Origin: Pyropia haitanensis
Lineage: Eukaryota > Rhodophyta > Bangiophyceae > Bangiales > Bangiaceae
Direction: 5' to 3'
Assembly: GCA_008729055.1 (NCBI GenBank)
Contig: SDUX01000002.1
Span: 1 to 64,000, forward strand
DNA length: 64,000 nucleotides
Part shown: positions 1 to 11,288 of the stretch, piece by piece
Layout: each line of letters opens with the position of its first letter
Numbering within the stretch: position 1 is the first letter of the stretch
Notes under the pieces: model-generated
Seen by the model: only the letters and a program-made list of their open reading frames with translations
Databases searched by the model: none
Told to the model about the DNA's origin: nothing
Program-made: the position numbers and the translations under genes

Positions 1-700
1 GTCAAACAGGTTGGAGAAAGGAAGGACGCGTGGCTCAGCCCACCGGCGCTTGCGCGCAGCCCCGTCCGCGCCACGTACAGAGTGGTACTTGAAGGATGTC
101 AAGGCCATCTACGGTGTGTGATTCATTCCTCTCTTAAAATCCTAGTGCAGATCACAGTGACCGCCAAACATAGAAGAGGGGTGCTACATGAACACGGATC
201 CAGTAGATACGTTCTTTAGTGGGTGCTACGTTTGTGTGATCACGCCACGAAAAGGGCGTGATCAGGACGTGAATGGGCGTGATCGAGCGTGTCACGCCCT
301 CACGCCCCACGTTTGGGGGGTGAAGTACAAGCCTACTCCTGGATGCCTTGGGCATATGAAATCGAGTTGTCAAAAACTGGTGCCACCCCCATACGGAGGG
401 TACCTTTTTTTAAAAATAATGAGCCATTGCCTGGAGAAACGGAGAAGACGGCAGACCTCGTGAGACGCTACGGAGACGGCCCATATTTTTTTTTTGAATA
501 AAAGCGGACCTGGGATCCTTCTCTCAGACCCGACTTGTCAAAAACCGGTGTCAGACGGATACCTGCGCCACCACCGCAGTGGAGCCGCACACCTCAAGGG
601 GGAATATTACCTGCACCTGCCGCAGGCTGCCCGGATCCGCTACGCAGCGGCCCAACGCCGCTCCTCCGCCACACTGCTCTACGCCCCGTTGTCGGCCTCC
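1..700. other. Gene-free left edge
   Basis: I see no supportable gene here. The stretch has moderate GC and short ORFs without recognisable motifs. It holds a small cluster of inverted GGCGTGATC / GATCACGCC words; the clearest is listed separately at 238-263. Confidence 0.5.
238..263. repeat. Perfect 9-bp-stem hairpin with GATCACGCC arms
   Basis: GATCACGCC (238-246) and GGCGTGATC (255-263) are exact reverse complements separated by 8 bases. Further partial copies of the same word follow at about 274-298. This could be a protein-binding cluster or the edge of a small element; no function is assigned. Confidence 0.55.
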
Positions 701-1746
701 GACTGCAGCACGCCTGCTGATGTCGACCGCCCCCCCCCTTGCCCGCCTCCGCCCACGTCAGGCCCCGCCCGGCAGCCGCGCCTCCCCCTCCGCCGCCTCA
801 CCGTTTCCAAGGTCTGGGCGACTCGGCTGAGCCCCGCGGCTGCCGGCCACTAACGCATGGCGGCGTCCGCATCGACATGGTGGACGGCCAGGCGGGCCGC
901 GCCCTCCACCCGACACCACAGCCGCCCCCCCCCCTCCCGCCCGCCCCCCCCCCCCCGCAACGGCAACGCACTCCAGCAGCCTCGTCCACAGCGGGGGGTG
1001 GGGTGCCCTGCGCGCAGGGATGCACACTGGCTCCGCCGGCGGCCGCTGATGGAAGCACCACGTTGCCGGTCGCGGCGCGCGGCCGCCGCGGCCGCAGCGG
1101 CGCGTCCGCCGCCCGTCCAGAGTGTGTGTGGCTCGCCGCCGGCAACGCCTGTCTACGCCCGCCAACCGCCACGGACGGTGGGTGCACGCGTGAACAAAAC
1201 TGCGCACCCGCATTGGGGTTTGGTTTGGGGGGCGTCGGCAGGCGGCGGCGGCGCCACCGTCGACGCTACCGCCGGGGCGCCATGGTGTCGCCGCGCCGGG
1301 CCCCACCGCCGCCGGCCGGGTGCCCACCGCCACCGCCTCCATCGCCAGCCTCACCGGCGCGCGTGTGCTCCGCCGTCCCCCACGGCCGGCCGGGCGGCCG
1401 CCCATCTACTCGCACCCACCCCCGCCCACCCGCCTCGCCATCCCCCCCCCCTCCGCGCCGGCGCGACTGCCAACCACGCCGACCACCGCGGCGGGGCGTG
1501 CGTTCCCCCTCGCCCCGCCCTCCCCTGTTACGGCCCTCGGCGGCGGTCCCCCCCCCCCGCCCCCCCCCCCCCCCCCCACACGCCCGCCCGCAGCGACGCC
1601 TGGAGTGCCGCGACGAGCGCCGCCCGCGCCGCGCGCGTGCCCGCAGCGCTGATCCGGTTGTTGGCCTTGCGGTTCGCGTCGGCGCGCACCGCCCGCGCGG
1701 TGCGGTCGTCGCGCTCGCCGCTGGGCCCCCCCCGCCAGCACCACCA

Positions 1747-1777
<31 letters not shown>

Positions 1778-2309
1778 TGCGGCCCCCACCTTCACCGCCG
1801 CCGTCACCGCCACCACCCGCAGCGGCGGCCAACGCGTCCGCCGCCGCCTTGGCCGCCTTCAGCGGCACCACGACGGCGAGACGGGCGGCGGCGGCGGCGG
1901 AGACGGCGGCAGCCGCCGCCGTGGGCGGCACCGCCGCGAGGAGCGCCGCCTCGTACACGTCCGTCTCGTGGCGCTTGCCGGCGACAACGTCCGCCTCGGT
2001 GGGGCGCGCCGCCGCCACCGTGGGAGCGCCGCCGGGGGGGGCGCCCCACCGCCTTCCACCGGCGACGCTGGCGGCGGCGGCGGTGGCGCGGCGGACGCCA
2101 CGGCGGCCGTCATCCAGCCCCGCCACACGAGCGAGTGCTCCCGCGCGGCTGCGGCGGCGGCCGCGGCAACTGGGATGAGCAGCGGCCCCGCGTTGGCGCC
2201 CGCCGCCGCCGCCGACGCGACCGCCGCCGAAGCGGCCGTGGCTGCCGCGACGACGACCGCCTCGTGGCGGGCAGCGGTGGAGGCGGCGGCGGCGGCGGCG
2301 GCGGGGAGG
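700..2309. other. GC-rich low-complexity tract, possible downstream exons of the 2310-3734 gene
   Basis: Overlapping ORFs exist on both strands because stop codons are rare at this GC content. On the minus strand, between about 1750 and 2300, protein-like pieces appear in alternating frames, each switch lying in a C or G run. I do not support a defined gene model. Confidence 0.35.
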
Positions 2310-3734
2310 TCATCCGCTCGGCGGCGGCGTCGAGGGCCTTGCGGGCGGCGCGGCCGGCCTCGGCGGCAATGAAGGCGAGCGTCGCGTCAAGGGCGCCGAG
2401 ACGGGGGGGGACGGCGGCCGGGGAGGGCGCGCCGCGACCATCGACGCCGTCGCCTCTGCCGCCGCCGCGGCCGACCCCGCCGACGCCGACCCCGCCACCG
2501 CCACCGCAGACGTGGCCACCACACTCATGCGGGCCGGGACGACGCCGTGCATGGGGTCGTCGGCGCCCGGCGGCGCAACCGCCACCCCGCCTGCCGGCGC
2601 GGTTGGCGACAGCCAGGCGCCGTCGCCGCCGACCGGCGGCGGCGCCCGCGGCGGCAGCGTGCACGCGCTCTCCACGCTGCCGCACAGACTGCCGCCGCAG
2701 CTGCCAAACGCGTCGCTGTCGCTGCCGGGCCAGCCGCTGACGACCGCCTCACCCCCCGCCGGCGCCTCGTGCAGCTCCCCGTCGGGCAGCCACTCCGCCA
2801 CCGGGACGGATGGGTCCCTCCACCGCAGAGACGAGGGGACCGCCACTGCCGCCGACGGCAACGGGCGGCAGCCAACGTCCCATGGCCGTCCGCCGTCGTC
2901 GTCACCATCACCGCTGTCCATGGCGACCGCGGCCGGCACGGCGGGTGGGGCCGCCCCTTCAACGCGCGCGAGTGCCTCGGCGCTGACAGTAGAGCCGAGG
3001 TTGGCGGCGTCGGCCATGCCCGCGTCGCCGCCGACGCGGCCGTCCGCGTCCCCGTCATGGGCGCCGTCAGAGGAAAAAGAAAAGCAGCGGGTGGAGAGGC
3101 GATCGAGCGTGGCGCCCGTGGCGCCCCACGACGGCAGTTCGGCAGCCCCATAGTCGGGGGCGGCGGCCGCGATCAAGGTGGGGAAGCTCGGGGCCGCCTC
3201 TGCACAGCCACCGCTGCCGCCACCGCGGCCGTCGCCGCCGCCGCCGTCGCCGCCTACGACGCCGCCATCTCCCTCCCCCCCCCCCATCACTACTGCGGCG
3301 GCGAGTTGCTCCCCGCCATCACTGTTGGGGAGGCTACCCGCGACCAGTACCAACATGTCTGAGCTGTCGAGCGACTCGAGCCGCCGATACAGCCCCGCCA
3401 CCTGCTCCGCCGCCGTCCAATTGGTGGGGCGCGCCGCCGCGGCCGCCACGTCGGCTACGCCGACCACCGCGGTGCCACCACCCGCATCCGCCCCCGCTGT
3501 CGCGGGTGTGCACGCGGGGAGCGGCAGCAGTCCTTCGACGGTCGCCGCCGCCGTCGCCGCCGCCGTCGCCGCAGCCGTTGCCTCGGCGGCCGTTACCGCC
3601 AAGGACACGCCCCCACCGCCACAGCGGGGGCGGTCGGTCATGGTACCCGCCGAGGGTGCGGGCAGTCGCGGCGGAGGCAAGTTGTCTGACGGACGCGTGT
3701 CGGCTTCCGCTGAAGCTGCCGCAGCTGCTGTCAT
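2310..3734 (-). CDS. Hypothetical Ala/Gly/Asp-rich protein
   Basis: The ORF opens with ATG at 3734 and codes about 474 residues. I chose this start because the upstream ORF extension has a different, non-repetitive composition. The product is rich in Ala, Gly and Pro but keeps acidic and hydrophobic patches, for example NWTAAEQVAGLYRRLESLD and SSDMLVLVAGSLP, that do not look like random shadow translation. No domain is recognised. Coding-looking segments continue leftward in other frames (about 1700-2420), including LDATLAFIAAEAGRAARKAL and ETDVYEAALLAAVPP, so the real gene may extend further with introns or homopolymer frame errors between the pieces. It could also be a non-coding GC-rich tract. 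Confidence 0.4.
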   Translation of the reverse strand: MTAAAAASAEADTRPSDNLPPPRLPAPSAGTMTDRPRCGGGGVSLAVTAAEATAAATAAATAAATVEGLLPLPACTPATAGADAGGGTAVVGVADVAAAAARPTNWTAAEQVAGLYRRLESLDSSDMLVLVAGSLPNSDGGEQLAAAVVMGGGEGDGGVVGGDGGGGDGRGGGSGGCAEAAPSFPTLIAAAAPDYGAAELPSWGATGATLDRLSTRCFSFSSDGAHDGDADGRVGGDAGMADAANLGSTVSAEALARVEGAAPPAVPAAVAMDSGDGDDDGGRPWDVGCRPLPSAAVAVPSSLRWRDPSVPVAEWLPDGELHEAPAGGEAVVSGWPGSDSDAFGSCGGSLCGSVESACTLPPRAPPPVGGDGAWLSPTAPAGGVAVAPPGADDPMHGVVPARMSVVATSAVAVAGSASAGSAAAAAEATASMVAARPPRPPSPPVSAPLTRRSPSLPPRPAAPPARPSTPPPSG

Positions 3735-5226
3735 GGTCCTCCAAGGGAAGAGCAAAAGGGAGCGACCAGAGTGGCAGAACGCCACACCACAAAGGAAAAT
3801 AGAGTTGGAATTGTAGGGAGTGCGCCAGGAGGTTGGGGGATGACAGAGAAGTAGGGAGGAGGGGCAGCGTTCGGAGACACAGGGGCACAGCCGGGCATAA
3901 ATCCCCCTTCGAGGCGCTTGTGCTGGTCGCCTCCGACGCTTCTGTCGCCGCCGCCACGGCCGGCCAGAGGAAAAGGGGGAGGAGGGGAAGGTGCCGCAGG
4001 TCCGAGGTAAAACCGCGTTCAGCCGCGCCACGGGCAGTGGTTCGTCTTGGTCAGCAATGCAGGGGTGGAAATGGAAGGAGGGGAGAGCGAGCGGTTGAAG
4101 GCTGAGGTGACTGGCAAGCGGCGCCCCACACCCCGGCCTATTTGTACGTGATGGCGTCGCCTGTTGTCGGCGCCTGTCGGTTGGAATGGAAGCAGTGGTA
4201 AGGGAAGCGCCGTCACCCCCCCACGCCCAGTCCCGCCTCAGTCGCACGCTCACACGAAGAGCGCCCTCTCTCCTCAGGCGTGCCGTCGCGCCCCCCACTC
4301 CCCTCTCGCTCTCCTACAAGCGAGGGCCGACGCACACGCTCCGACCGATCCCCGCCCTCCAGACGAGGACCCATTTGGCGGCCGCTAGAGGGGGGTCGGC
4401 GTCCTCGCTGTACACCATCGAGCAATCCTCGTCATGCAACGGGCGGTGGCGTCGAAAGTCCGCCAGCCCGCCCGGCCAATCAGATGGTAGCAACCGGGCG
4501 GATCAGTCGCGCGCCGTGGACGAGCTTGCGACTGGCGTCCCGCGTTGACCGCCTGAAACTGAGTTGCCACGGGGCGTACGACGGCCACAGAATCCTAACT
4601 GCCGTCGACTGATGATCCGTGGCGCAGCTGCTTACCATTCCCAACGGAATGAACGGAGGATTCAATTGGTATAGGGTAAAGTCTCGACAGAACGACAGCG
4701 TGTGGCGTACTTTGCTCCGGGGTCACGTGTGGTATTGCCGCGCACCTGTACGGTGTGCTGCAGAGGCCTGTTCACGATTCCTTCTGCTCAAATTCCGACT
4801 CAACGAAGAAAGCGCAGTGGATGAGCCCGTAGAGAGGCATCCCCACTCAAGGATCGAGCCGGGCCGGCGACCCTTCCCAAATTCTGAGACACATCCCCCT
4901 CTGCGGGCTCAACGCTCAACATTGGGTCGGACTGTGGAAGAAGAAATTGGAGCGAGAATCAGACCTGATTGCGCGACCAGTCGACCCAGCGCCGTCGACC
5001 GCCCGCTCCTCCGTCTTCGGCGGTGCCCCCGCCATTGCTCTTCCCTTCACCGTTCTGGCCGTTTCGTCCTCCCCGGTCTCTCAGCAAGGAGTCGCGGTGG
5101 TCCGGCCCTTGTGGTCCGGCTGCCGTGATCAGGCCGCGGTGGTGTGGCCGAGGTGGTCCCGCCGCGGTTGTCCCTCCGCACTGCCACGACAAGGCTGTCC
5201 GGCACGGACCCGGCCTGACCGGTGCC
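3735..5226. other. Intergenic stretch, nothing recognised
   Basis: This stretch contains pyrimidine-rich patches (about 4230-4390) and short ORFs without motifs. No RNA gene, repeat or coding signal could be supported. Confidence 0.4.
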
Positions 5227-6024
5227 ATGGCCGCTCTGCCGCGATCTGTCATTGACGCTCTGAGGCTTGTTGGAGAGGTAGATGAGGGTTTGCGCGAGGT
5301 GTCGGGGGCTCTAGGAGTGGGCGAGGCAGTGTGGCTGTGTGCGGCGTGGGGGACGGTGTGCAGCTTACGGTGTGGCTGTCGGCTGTGGTGGGACTTCTTC
5401 GCAGCCTGAAGACCACCGAGCGCGCGCACTGGGATGGTGTTTTGGCCACACTGGAGACTCTTTCACCTGTTGGAGGATCTATACAGGAGGGCTCGAGTGC
5501 GGCGGCGGAGCTCGTGGGACTCGCCGAGTTCGCCGGTCTGGGGCACATTTGCGGTGTGGCCAATAGGGCTGCAGCACACGCACGTGACCTAGTGGGCCGC
5601 TTCTTTCAGAAGAGTATTGAACAGGAGGGCTTTTTCCGTGATGTGCGTATGAGCCCTACCCATTTCGATGAGTTGGTGCGTCTCACTGAACCGCTCCTTC
5701 CCCGTGGCCTTTGTGGCCCAGCGGCGATCCCACCCACATGGCGCATTTTTGCGGTGCTCTTTTGGCTGGCCTAGGGTGGTCCGCAGAGAGTGATTGCTCG
5801 TGCGGAGGATGTGGCGGAGTCCACCTTTGCCAAGTTTTTGCAGTCCTGTCATACGGGCTATGCTGGCTGCGTTTCCCGTCCCATCGTGGCCCAACGAGGC
5901 CGAGCGCCTTCGCATTACACATGAGTTCTCCAAGCTCATCGGCGGTGACGCCATCGGCTGGGCTGGATTGTACGTTAATTCTTGTGCGTCGCTTCTGCTT
6001 TTCAGACTGAGTGGGGGGGGGGGG
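5227..6024 (+). pseudogene. PIF/Harbinger-like DDE transposase N-terminal remnant
   Basis: A plus-strand protein remnant starts at ATG 5227 (MAALPRSVIDALRLV), shifts frame near 5330, and continues through FFRDVRMSPTHFDELVRLTE and PPTWRIFAVLFWLA to an in-frame TAG at 5772-5774. After the stop the same frame continues with RVIARAEDVAESTFAKFLQ; another frame then gives FPVPSWPNEAERLRITHEFS. This order (Arg-Met-Ser before a helical region, a Trp/Arg-aliphatic segment, then a ...ESTF... helix) matches the region before the catalytic domain of Harbinger nucleases (DDE_Tnp_4). The catalytic half is missing because the LTR element starts at 6025. A GTACGT...TTTTCAG pair at 5970-6004 could be a very short intron or chance. 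Broken and truncated, hence inactive. Confidence 0.6.
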
Positions 6025-6884
6025 TGTGAGGCACCACCCACACACGGGCAGCCCTCAACGTACTGGCGCCGGTGTCAGCAACCCGTGCACCAATGAGGAT
6101 GCCGGGCGCGGGGAAGGTGACGGGTGGGATGACGGTGATGGGGGTGGGGAAGAGGATGGGCGTGACGTCGGTGAGGGTCGAGGGGGTCGAAGGTAAAGGA
6201 GGTCTTTGTGTCTCTGTCTGTGGTTGTTCCCCCGAGGTCTCTCCCGGTGGCGCCCACACTCACGCATTATATACCCCCAGGGGGCACCCAGGGTGCCCCA
6301 AAGCATGCAATTGCCCGTCGTGCCGGTGGACGGCACCAAAGCTCTCAAAACAAAGCATGGGCTCTCAGAACAAAGCAAGGGTGGGCGTGTGCGCCCCAAG
6401 GCGCCCCACCAGAAAGCCCCAAACGGGGGGGGGACGGTGTGCGGCGCTCGTAGCGCCGCGCGGCTGGCCCCACGCGCCATTCGACCCGAAAAGCCTCAGA
6501 GGCGTGTAAGCAGACGCCAGTCTTCGGGTCGAATATCTCCCGTGGGTCAGCAAGTCTTGTCGCTCCCATTGGTCCACGGGGAGATTGTTCCGGCTTGCTG
6601 ACGCGTCAGAGATGTGGCTCGTCTTTTGGTCCGTTAGTCCGTTGATCCGTTGGAGACTGTACCCGTCGGCAGATGAGTCAGGGTAGTGTCGGTTAGCCAA
6701 TCCGCGGCTCCCGTGCTGACCGTCCGTTAGTAGTAGATTATCGGACGGACACCGCGGCATGCCCCAGATTACTTTGGAGTTGATGCGTCTTGGAAGGAGT
6801 TGGCTGAGAAGGACAGGGAAGGAGAGGCCCCAGTCCTTATCCCCTAGGCTCCAGTCTTGGGGATTTAAGGGGCATATCCTTACA
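6025..6884 (-). repeat. 3' LTR (left copy)
   Basis: This 860-bp terminal repeat is nearly identical to 12528-13390. On the element strand it begins TGTAAGGATATG and ends GGTGCCTCACA. Differences from the other copy include AACCCGTGCACC versus AACCCGTGCAAGCC and one G in the run near 6290. Confidence 0.95.
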
Positions 6885-6897
6885 CCTCCCCCCCCTT
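6885..6897 (-). promoter_or_regulatory. Polypurine tract of the retrotransposon
   Basis: On the element strand AAGGGGGGGGGAGG lies immediately before the 3' LTR start TGTAAGG. This is the expected place and composition for the plus-strand primer of reverse transcription. Confidence 0.8.
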
Positions 6898-7047
6898 AGG
6901 ACGCGCGGCGCAGGAAAGCGTCCAACACCTCAGGTGCGTTCGCAAGGTCTTGCTTGGTCAGCCAGGAGTTCTCGCTGACGTCACAGCCTTTCCACTTGAC
7001 CAGGTACTGTATCGTCCACGGCGCTTTCGTGACCTTATGATGGAGTC
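6896..7047 (-). pseudogene. Out-of-frame chromodomain at the pol 3' end
   Basis: The frame one base off from the pol ORF reads a typical chromodomain core, with aromatic and acidic positions such as IQYLVKWKG and ENSWL, and ends at TAA 6896-6898. The pol ORF itself leaves this frame after EYEVDSII and reads Arg/Ser-rich non-homologous sequence to 6958. A one-base loss near 7045-7050 explains this. In chromoviruses the module directs integration to chromatin marks, so this copy probably lacks that function unless the indel is a sequencing error. Confidence 0.75.
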
Positions 7048-10000
7048 GACTTCGTACTCGACAGAACCGTCCGGAAATGCCACCGGAGGCGGAACGGGAG
7101 GAAGTCGGCCATAAGGATCAGCGCGGTACGGCTTCAGCAAGCTCGCATGAAAGGCGTTGTGAACCTTGCGATCGAGCACCGCTTGGGGAAGATCCAGGCG
7201 GAACGTCACATCGTTGATACTCTCAGTGACGCGGTACGGTCCTGAGTACTTGGGCATCAGCTTGCGAGCGCCTTGGAAAGCATCTGGCATAAGGTGTTTG
7301 GTACTTAGTAGCACCAGATCGTCCACGGCGATCTTGCAAGGTCGGCGATGGTGATTTGCGTACGCCGAGCGCGCCTCATTTGCACTCTTGATGGCTGAGA
7401 TGGCAGTCTCTTGAGCATGTTGGAGACCGCTTAGCCAGTCAGACACTGCAGGCATGCTTGACTCTGAGTTTTCGAGGATGTCCATTGGTACCGTCTTAGG
7501 TTCGAATCCGTAGTTCAGGAAGAAAGGGGAGTACGTTGTAACAGCATTTGGCGACCGGTTGTAGGCTACTTCGGCAGCAACCAGAAAGAGGTCCCAATCG
7601 CCTTGGTGATGGTTGACAAAGTTTCGCAGGATTTCTTCGATCTTCTTGTTCATGATCTCAGTTTGTCCGTCGGTTTGCGGGTGGTACGCTGAAGAGGCCT
7701 TGATCTTGACCTTGAGAATCTCCGTGAGCGACTGCCAGAAGTTGGAGAAGAAAATGCGGTCCCTGTCGCAGACAACATCAGCTGGGAGTCCGTGGTGTCG
7801 ATAGACGTGATCATGGTAGAGCTGAGCTGCGACTGGCGCCGTACAGTCTGGCTTCATAGGGGCGAGGCGAATCATCTTGGAGAGGCGGTCGACAACGACG
7901 TAAATCCCGTTGTGGCCTCTTGGAGTCAGAGGAAGAGGCGTGATAAAGTCCATGGAGACACTTGCCCATCGTTGGCTCGGGGGGTCCAAGGGTTTGAGGT
8001 GACCCAGAGGTGAATGGGTGCTAGCCTTGTTCCGCTGGCACAAATCACATGTTTGTACGTATCTTTGGATGTCTTTCCGCATTGTCTTCCAGTAGTACTT
8101 GGAAGAGATAACCTTGGTTGTTTTCTTGACTCCCATGTGCCCTTGGCACGGGACATCATGGTAGTCGTGGAGTAGTCTTTGGCGTAGAGTACCGACGGGG
8201 ATACACGTACGGTCACCTCGTTTCAACAACCTCATGTGTAGCCGGTAGGGAGATACCGGGTCTTTGACTAGGTCGGCAAACTCGGGGTCCGCGTCGTACT
8301 CTTGTCTTAAGGTGGCAAGGTCTTGATCACTTTGGTTGATGGTCATGAGGTTGTTGATTTCAGTTTTCTTGGGGAGTTCTTCAATGGTCTTGGTCAGCAC
8401 GCGACTAAGAAGGTCTTGATTGGGGGCGTGCTTGTCGGGAGCATCTTGTGGCTGCCTGGAAAGGGCATCAGCCACGGGGTTCGAAGTGCCCTTGATTGGG
8501 ACAATCTTGAACTGGAACTGGTCCAGAAACTCCAGCCACTTGACTTGGCGATCGTTCAGCTTCTCTTGGGTGCTTAGGTATCTCAGGGACTCATGGTCGG
8601 TGTGGACCTCAAAGGGTCTTCCGTAGAGGTAGCAGCGCCAATGCCGGATAGCTTGTACGACTGCAAGCAGTTCTCTTTCACGAATGCTGTAGCGCTGCTC
8701 GTGGATGTTGAGGGTTAACGAGAAGTACGCCACTGGACGCCGTCCGCGTCCATCATCTTGCTCAAGGACTGCGCCCACAGCATACCCGCTGGCATCTGTA
8801 GACACGTAGATTGGGTATCTCTTGTCGAAAGGCCTTAGCACCGGTGCGCTTGTCGTTAGGTCCTGCAGCTGCTCAAAGGCTTTCTGGGCGTCGGGTGTCC
8901 ACTCGAAGTCGACATTCCCAGTCAGCCTCGTTAGCGGCGTAGCTACGGCAGCCATTCCCTTGATGAATCTTCGATAGAAGTTGACCATACCGAGGAAAGA
9001 TTGTACATCCTTTTTGCTCCTCGGTGTTGCCCACGTACGGATGGCTTGGACCTTGTAGTCTTCCATAGAGAAGCCTTTCTCGGAGATGACGTGGCCAAGG
9101 TAGTCCACAGTAGTTCGAGCGAACTGGCACTTGCTCAGCTTGGCGTAGAGCTTGTGTTCTCGTAATTTCTCGAGTGCTAATCGTAGGTGCTTGAGGTGAT
9201 CGTCGTAAGTTTCGCTGTAGACTAGGATGTCGTCGAGGTAGACACAGATGAAGTCGTACAGATAGGGTCGGAAGACATCGTTCATTAGGTTCATGAAGAC
9301 CGCGGGTGCATTTGTCAGACCAAAGGGTACGACGGTGAACTCATAGAATCCGTACTTGGTTCGAAACGCCGTCAAAGGTATTGTTTCTGGGTCAAGGCGA
9401 ATCTGGTGATAGCCAGAGCGGAGGTCGATCTTTGTAAAGTACTTGGCCTTTCGCAGTTGGTCAAAGATGTCGTCGATGCGTGGTAGTGGGTACGCGTTCT
9501 TGATAGTAGCCTTGTTCAGGGCCCTGTAGTCGATGCACATTCGCCAGCCACCGTCCTTCTTCGCCGCAAAGAGGACGGAAGAGCCCCACGGTGAGGTGCT
9601 TGGTTGGATGAATCCCTTCCTTATGAGGCCGGCCAGTTGAGTCTTGAGTTCTTCGAGCTCCCATTCGGCTAGTCGGTAAATTCCGCTACGACGCGGTTGG
9701 GCGTCATCGGTCAGCTTGATGCTAAATTTGTGACTGCGCTCAGGAGGGAGTCCGTCGGGGAGCTCGTCTGGGAAGACGTCAGCGTACTCTTTGAGAATCT
9801 CTTGAACTTCTTTCTTGTCTTCGCCTTGTCCCATCGTAATGGCGTTAATGTCGAAGGTGCTAGAGGGATCTTCCGACTGCAGGTAGATGGCAAAAACAGG
9901 GCACCTTTGAACGAGGTCCCGAGCAAGGCGTTGCCGACTGATCAGAGCTTCGGGCTTCTTGAGGGAGGCAGTGATAGAAATGTTCTTGTGGTTGAACTTG

Positions 10001-10437
10001 AAGGAGATCTTGTTTTTCTTGTTGTTGATTTTGGCGTCCTTGTCATCGCGCCACTTCTTTCCCAGGATGAGGTCGTACGCGCTCAATTCACAAACAGCAA
10101 ACCGAAGTCGCTCTTGGTACGGTCCGATGTGAATCTCAAGAGGGTCAACGGTTTCAGCGAGGACATGGGAGCGGCCATCGGGCATGCTTGCCGCGAAGTC
10201 CGTTCCTTTCGTTTTCACATGCAAGGAGGTAACGAGGCGCCTTGAGACGACGTTGATGGGAGATCCGTCGTCGAACAGCACCTTAACAACTTTTCCATTG
10301 ACAGAAGCAGTAGAAAGCAGAAGCCCGAGTCGCGGGCCTTCAAATGGTGACGACATATTTTCAGGAACCGAAGGAGCGTCTTTCACAGATGTTGAGGATT
10401 GTTGCTGCTTCAGTTCCGCTGGCCTTTTGGGCAGTCC
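6958..10437 (-). CDS. pol: Retrotransposon Pol polyprotein (PR-RT-RH-IN)
   Basis: This frame is open from just after TAA 10438-10440 to 6958 and has no ATG near its 5' end, so it is probably expressed by frameshifting from gag. Numbering from GTG at 10386: an aspartic-protease motif LFDDGSP lies near residue 40 (Asp-Asp-Gly rather than the usual Asp-Ser/Thr-Gly). Reverse transcriptase follows, with catalytic YLDD at 383-386. RNase H has [14 protein letters not shown] and HTDHESL. Integrase has an HHCC zinc motif ending [10 protein letters not shown] near 780 and the DDE acidic residues in [16 protein letters not shown] and [10 protein letters not shown]. The enzyme copies the element RNA and inserts it. 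The C-terminal chromodomain is lost by a frame break; the rest looks intact. Confidence 0.93.
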   Translation of the reverse strand, partial: GLPKRPAELKQQQSSTSVKDAPSVPENMSSPFEGPRLGLLLSTASVNGKVVKVLFDDGSPINVVSRRLVTSLHVKTKGTDFAASMPDGRSHVLAETVDPLEIHIGPYQERLRFAVCELSAYDLILGKKWRDDKDAKINNKKNKISFKFNHKNISITASLKKPEALISRQRLARDLVQRCPVFAIYLQSEDPSSTFDINAITMGQGEDKKEVQEILKEYADVFPDELPDGLPPERSHKFSIKLTDDAQPRRSGIYRLAEWELEELKTQLAGLIRKGFIQPSTSPWGSSVLFAAKKDGGWRMCIDYRALNKATIKNAYPLPRIDDIFDQLRKAKYFTKIDLRSGYHQIRLDPETIPLTAFRTKYGFYEFTVVPFGLTNAPAVFMNLMNDVFRPYLYDFICVYLDDILVYSETYDDHLKHLRLALEKLREHKLYAKLSKCQFARTTVDYLGHVISEKGFSMEDYKVQAIRTWATPRSKKDVQSFLGMVNFYRRFIKGMAAVATPLTRLTGNVDFEWTPDAQKAFEQLQDLTTSAPVLRPFDKRYPIYVSTDASGYAVGAVLEQDDGRGRRPVAYFSLTLNIHEQRYSIRERELLAVVQAIRHWRCYLYGRPFEVHTDHESLRYLSTQEKLNDRQVKWLEFLDQFQFKIVPIKGTSNPVADALSRQPQDAPDKHAPNQDLLSRVLTKTIEELPKKTEINNLMTINQSDQDLATLRQEYDADPEFADLVKDPVSPYRLHMRLLKRGDRTCIPVGTLRQRLLHDYHDVPCQGHMGVKKTTKVISSKYYWKTMRKDIQRYVQTCDLCQRNKASTHSPLGHLKPLDPPSQRWASVSMDFITPLPLTPRGHNGIYVVVDRLSKMIRLAPMKPDCTAPVAAQLYHDHVYRHHGLPADVVCDRDRIFFSNFWQSLTEILKVKIKASSAYHPQTDGQTEIMNKKIEEILRNFVNHHQGDWDLFLVAAEVAYNRSPNAVTTYSPFFLNYGFEPKTVPMDILENSESSMPAVSDWLSGLQHAQETAISAIKSANEARSAYANHHRRPCKIAVDDLVLLSTKHLMPDAFQGARKLMPKYSGPYRVTESINDVTFRLDLPQAVLDRKVHNAFHASLLKPYRADPYGRLPPVPPPVAFPDGSVEYEVDSIIRSRKRRGRYSTWSSGKAVTSARTPG

Positions 10438-11288
10438 TTAGCCATGTGTCCTTTCTCGCGACAGCGAAGGCAGAGACCCTCGCGCATGCAGCGCTGGCGT
10501 TCGTCTGGCGTCAGCTTTTCGATCTTGATGCTGGAAATGTCCATCGGGACAACGCCCATCGTCGGTGGCTTGCCAGAAGTGCTGTTAACATTGCTGGTGA
10601 TACGGGACACTCCAGCCTTGGCCGCTTCCACGCGCAGGGCGTCCGTCATCAGTGATTCAAGATCGGTGTACGTCTTGAGGCACAGTGCCTGCCAGATGTC
10701 GCGCTTCAGGCCTCGGCTATAGCGGTCGATCTTTTCCGCTTCAGTGATGTCCGGGATGTCCAAGAGGACGCTCAGGAAAGTCCTGTTGAACGTCCCGACG
10801 TCCTTGATTTGGCGCCATGAGTGCAGCTTGTCCCGTGCCGCCTGCGTCTTGTTCAGAGGGCTGAAGCGACGGATGAGCGCAGCCCGAAAGGTAGCCCAGT
10901 CGGGGACCGCCGTCGTCCGACTGTAGGTATGCCACCAGGTGAACGCTTCACCGTCCAGGTAGGTGCAGGCGATCCGACACGCTTCGTCAGGGTCAGTCAG
11001 TCGCACATATGAGTCCATGTGCGAGCACCATGCTTCAATTGTCCCGGGCTTGCCAGAGAACAGTGCGGGCTTATTCGGCCTCGCAGTCGTCGCGCCTCCA
11101 CTCGAGGCCTTAGCCTTGGCGTCGGACAGCTGTTTCTTGGCGTCCGCCAATTCAACCTTATGAGCCTCGAGCTCGGCGCTCATCTGCGAGACGAACGCTG
11201 TAAGTTGATTCCATGACTCCGCGGAGGGTGCGGTTGAGGCCGTTCCCGGATTAATCGGGCTTACAGTCGCAGGATTCGGGGGGTCCAT
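10410..11288 (-). CDS. gag: Retrotransposon Gag with CCHC zinc knuckle
   Basis: ATG at 11288 ([15 protein letters not shown]) gives about 292 residues; the frame is open further upstream, but the extra residues look unlike Gag. After a short coiled-coil-like stretch ([18 protein letters not shown]) comes the retrotransposon Gag capsid region, with the signature [10 protein letters not shown] and [19 protein letters not shown]. The C-terminus holds one zinc knuckle, [14 protein letters not shown] (CX2CX4HX4C), for RNA packaging. The last Cys codon is adjacent to the slippery heptamer, so the Gag-Pol fusion would keep the knuckle. Gag assembles the particle in which reverse transcription occurs. 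Confidence 0.9.
   Translation of the reverse strand: MDPPNPATVSPINPGTASTAPSAESWNQLTAFVSQMSAELEAHKVELADAKKQLSDAKAKASSGGATTARPNKPALFSGKPGTIEAWCSHMDSYVRLTDPDEACRIACTYLDGEAFTWWHTYSRTTAVPDWATFRAALIRRFSPLNKTQAARDKLHSWRQIKDVGTFNRTFLSVLLDIPDITEAEKIDRYSRGLKRDIWQALCLKTYTDLESLMTDALRVEAAKAGVSRITSNVNSTSGKPPTMGVVPMDISSIKIEKLTPDERQRCMREGLCLRCREKGHMAKDCPKGQRN
10425..10431 (-). promoter_or_regulatory. Predicted -1 ribosomal frameshift heptamer (CCCAAAA)
   Basis: In the gag frame the heptamer reads C CCA AAA, which fits the X XXY YYZ rule for -1 slippage. It lies inside the only overlap of the gag and pol frames, between the pol-frame TAA (10438-10440) and the gag TGA (10410-10412). Pol is exactly in the -1 frame relative to gag. 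Confidence 0.75.

Noticed and set aside
857..2740. Very long plus-strand ORFs rich in Pro, Arg and His
   Set aside because: At about 80% GC stops are rare in all frames; no non-repetitive segments or motifs support coding on this strand.
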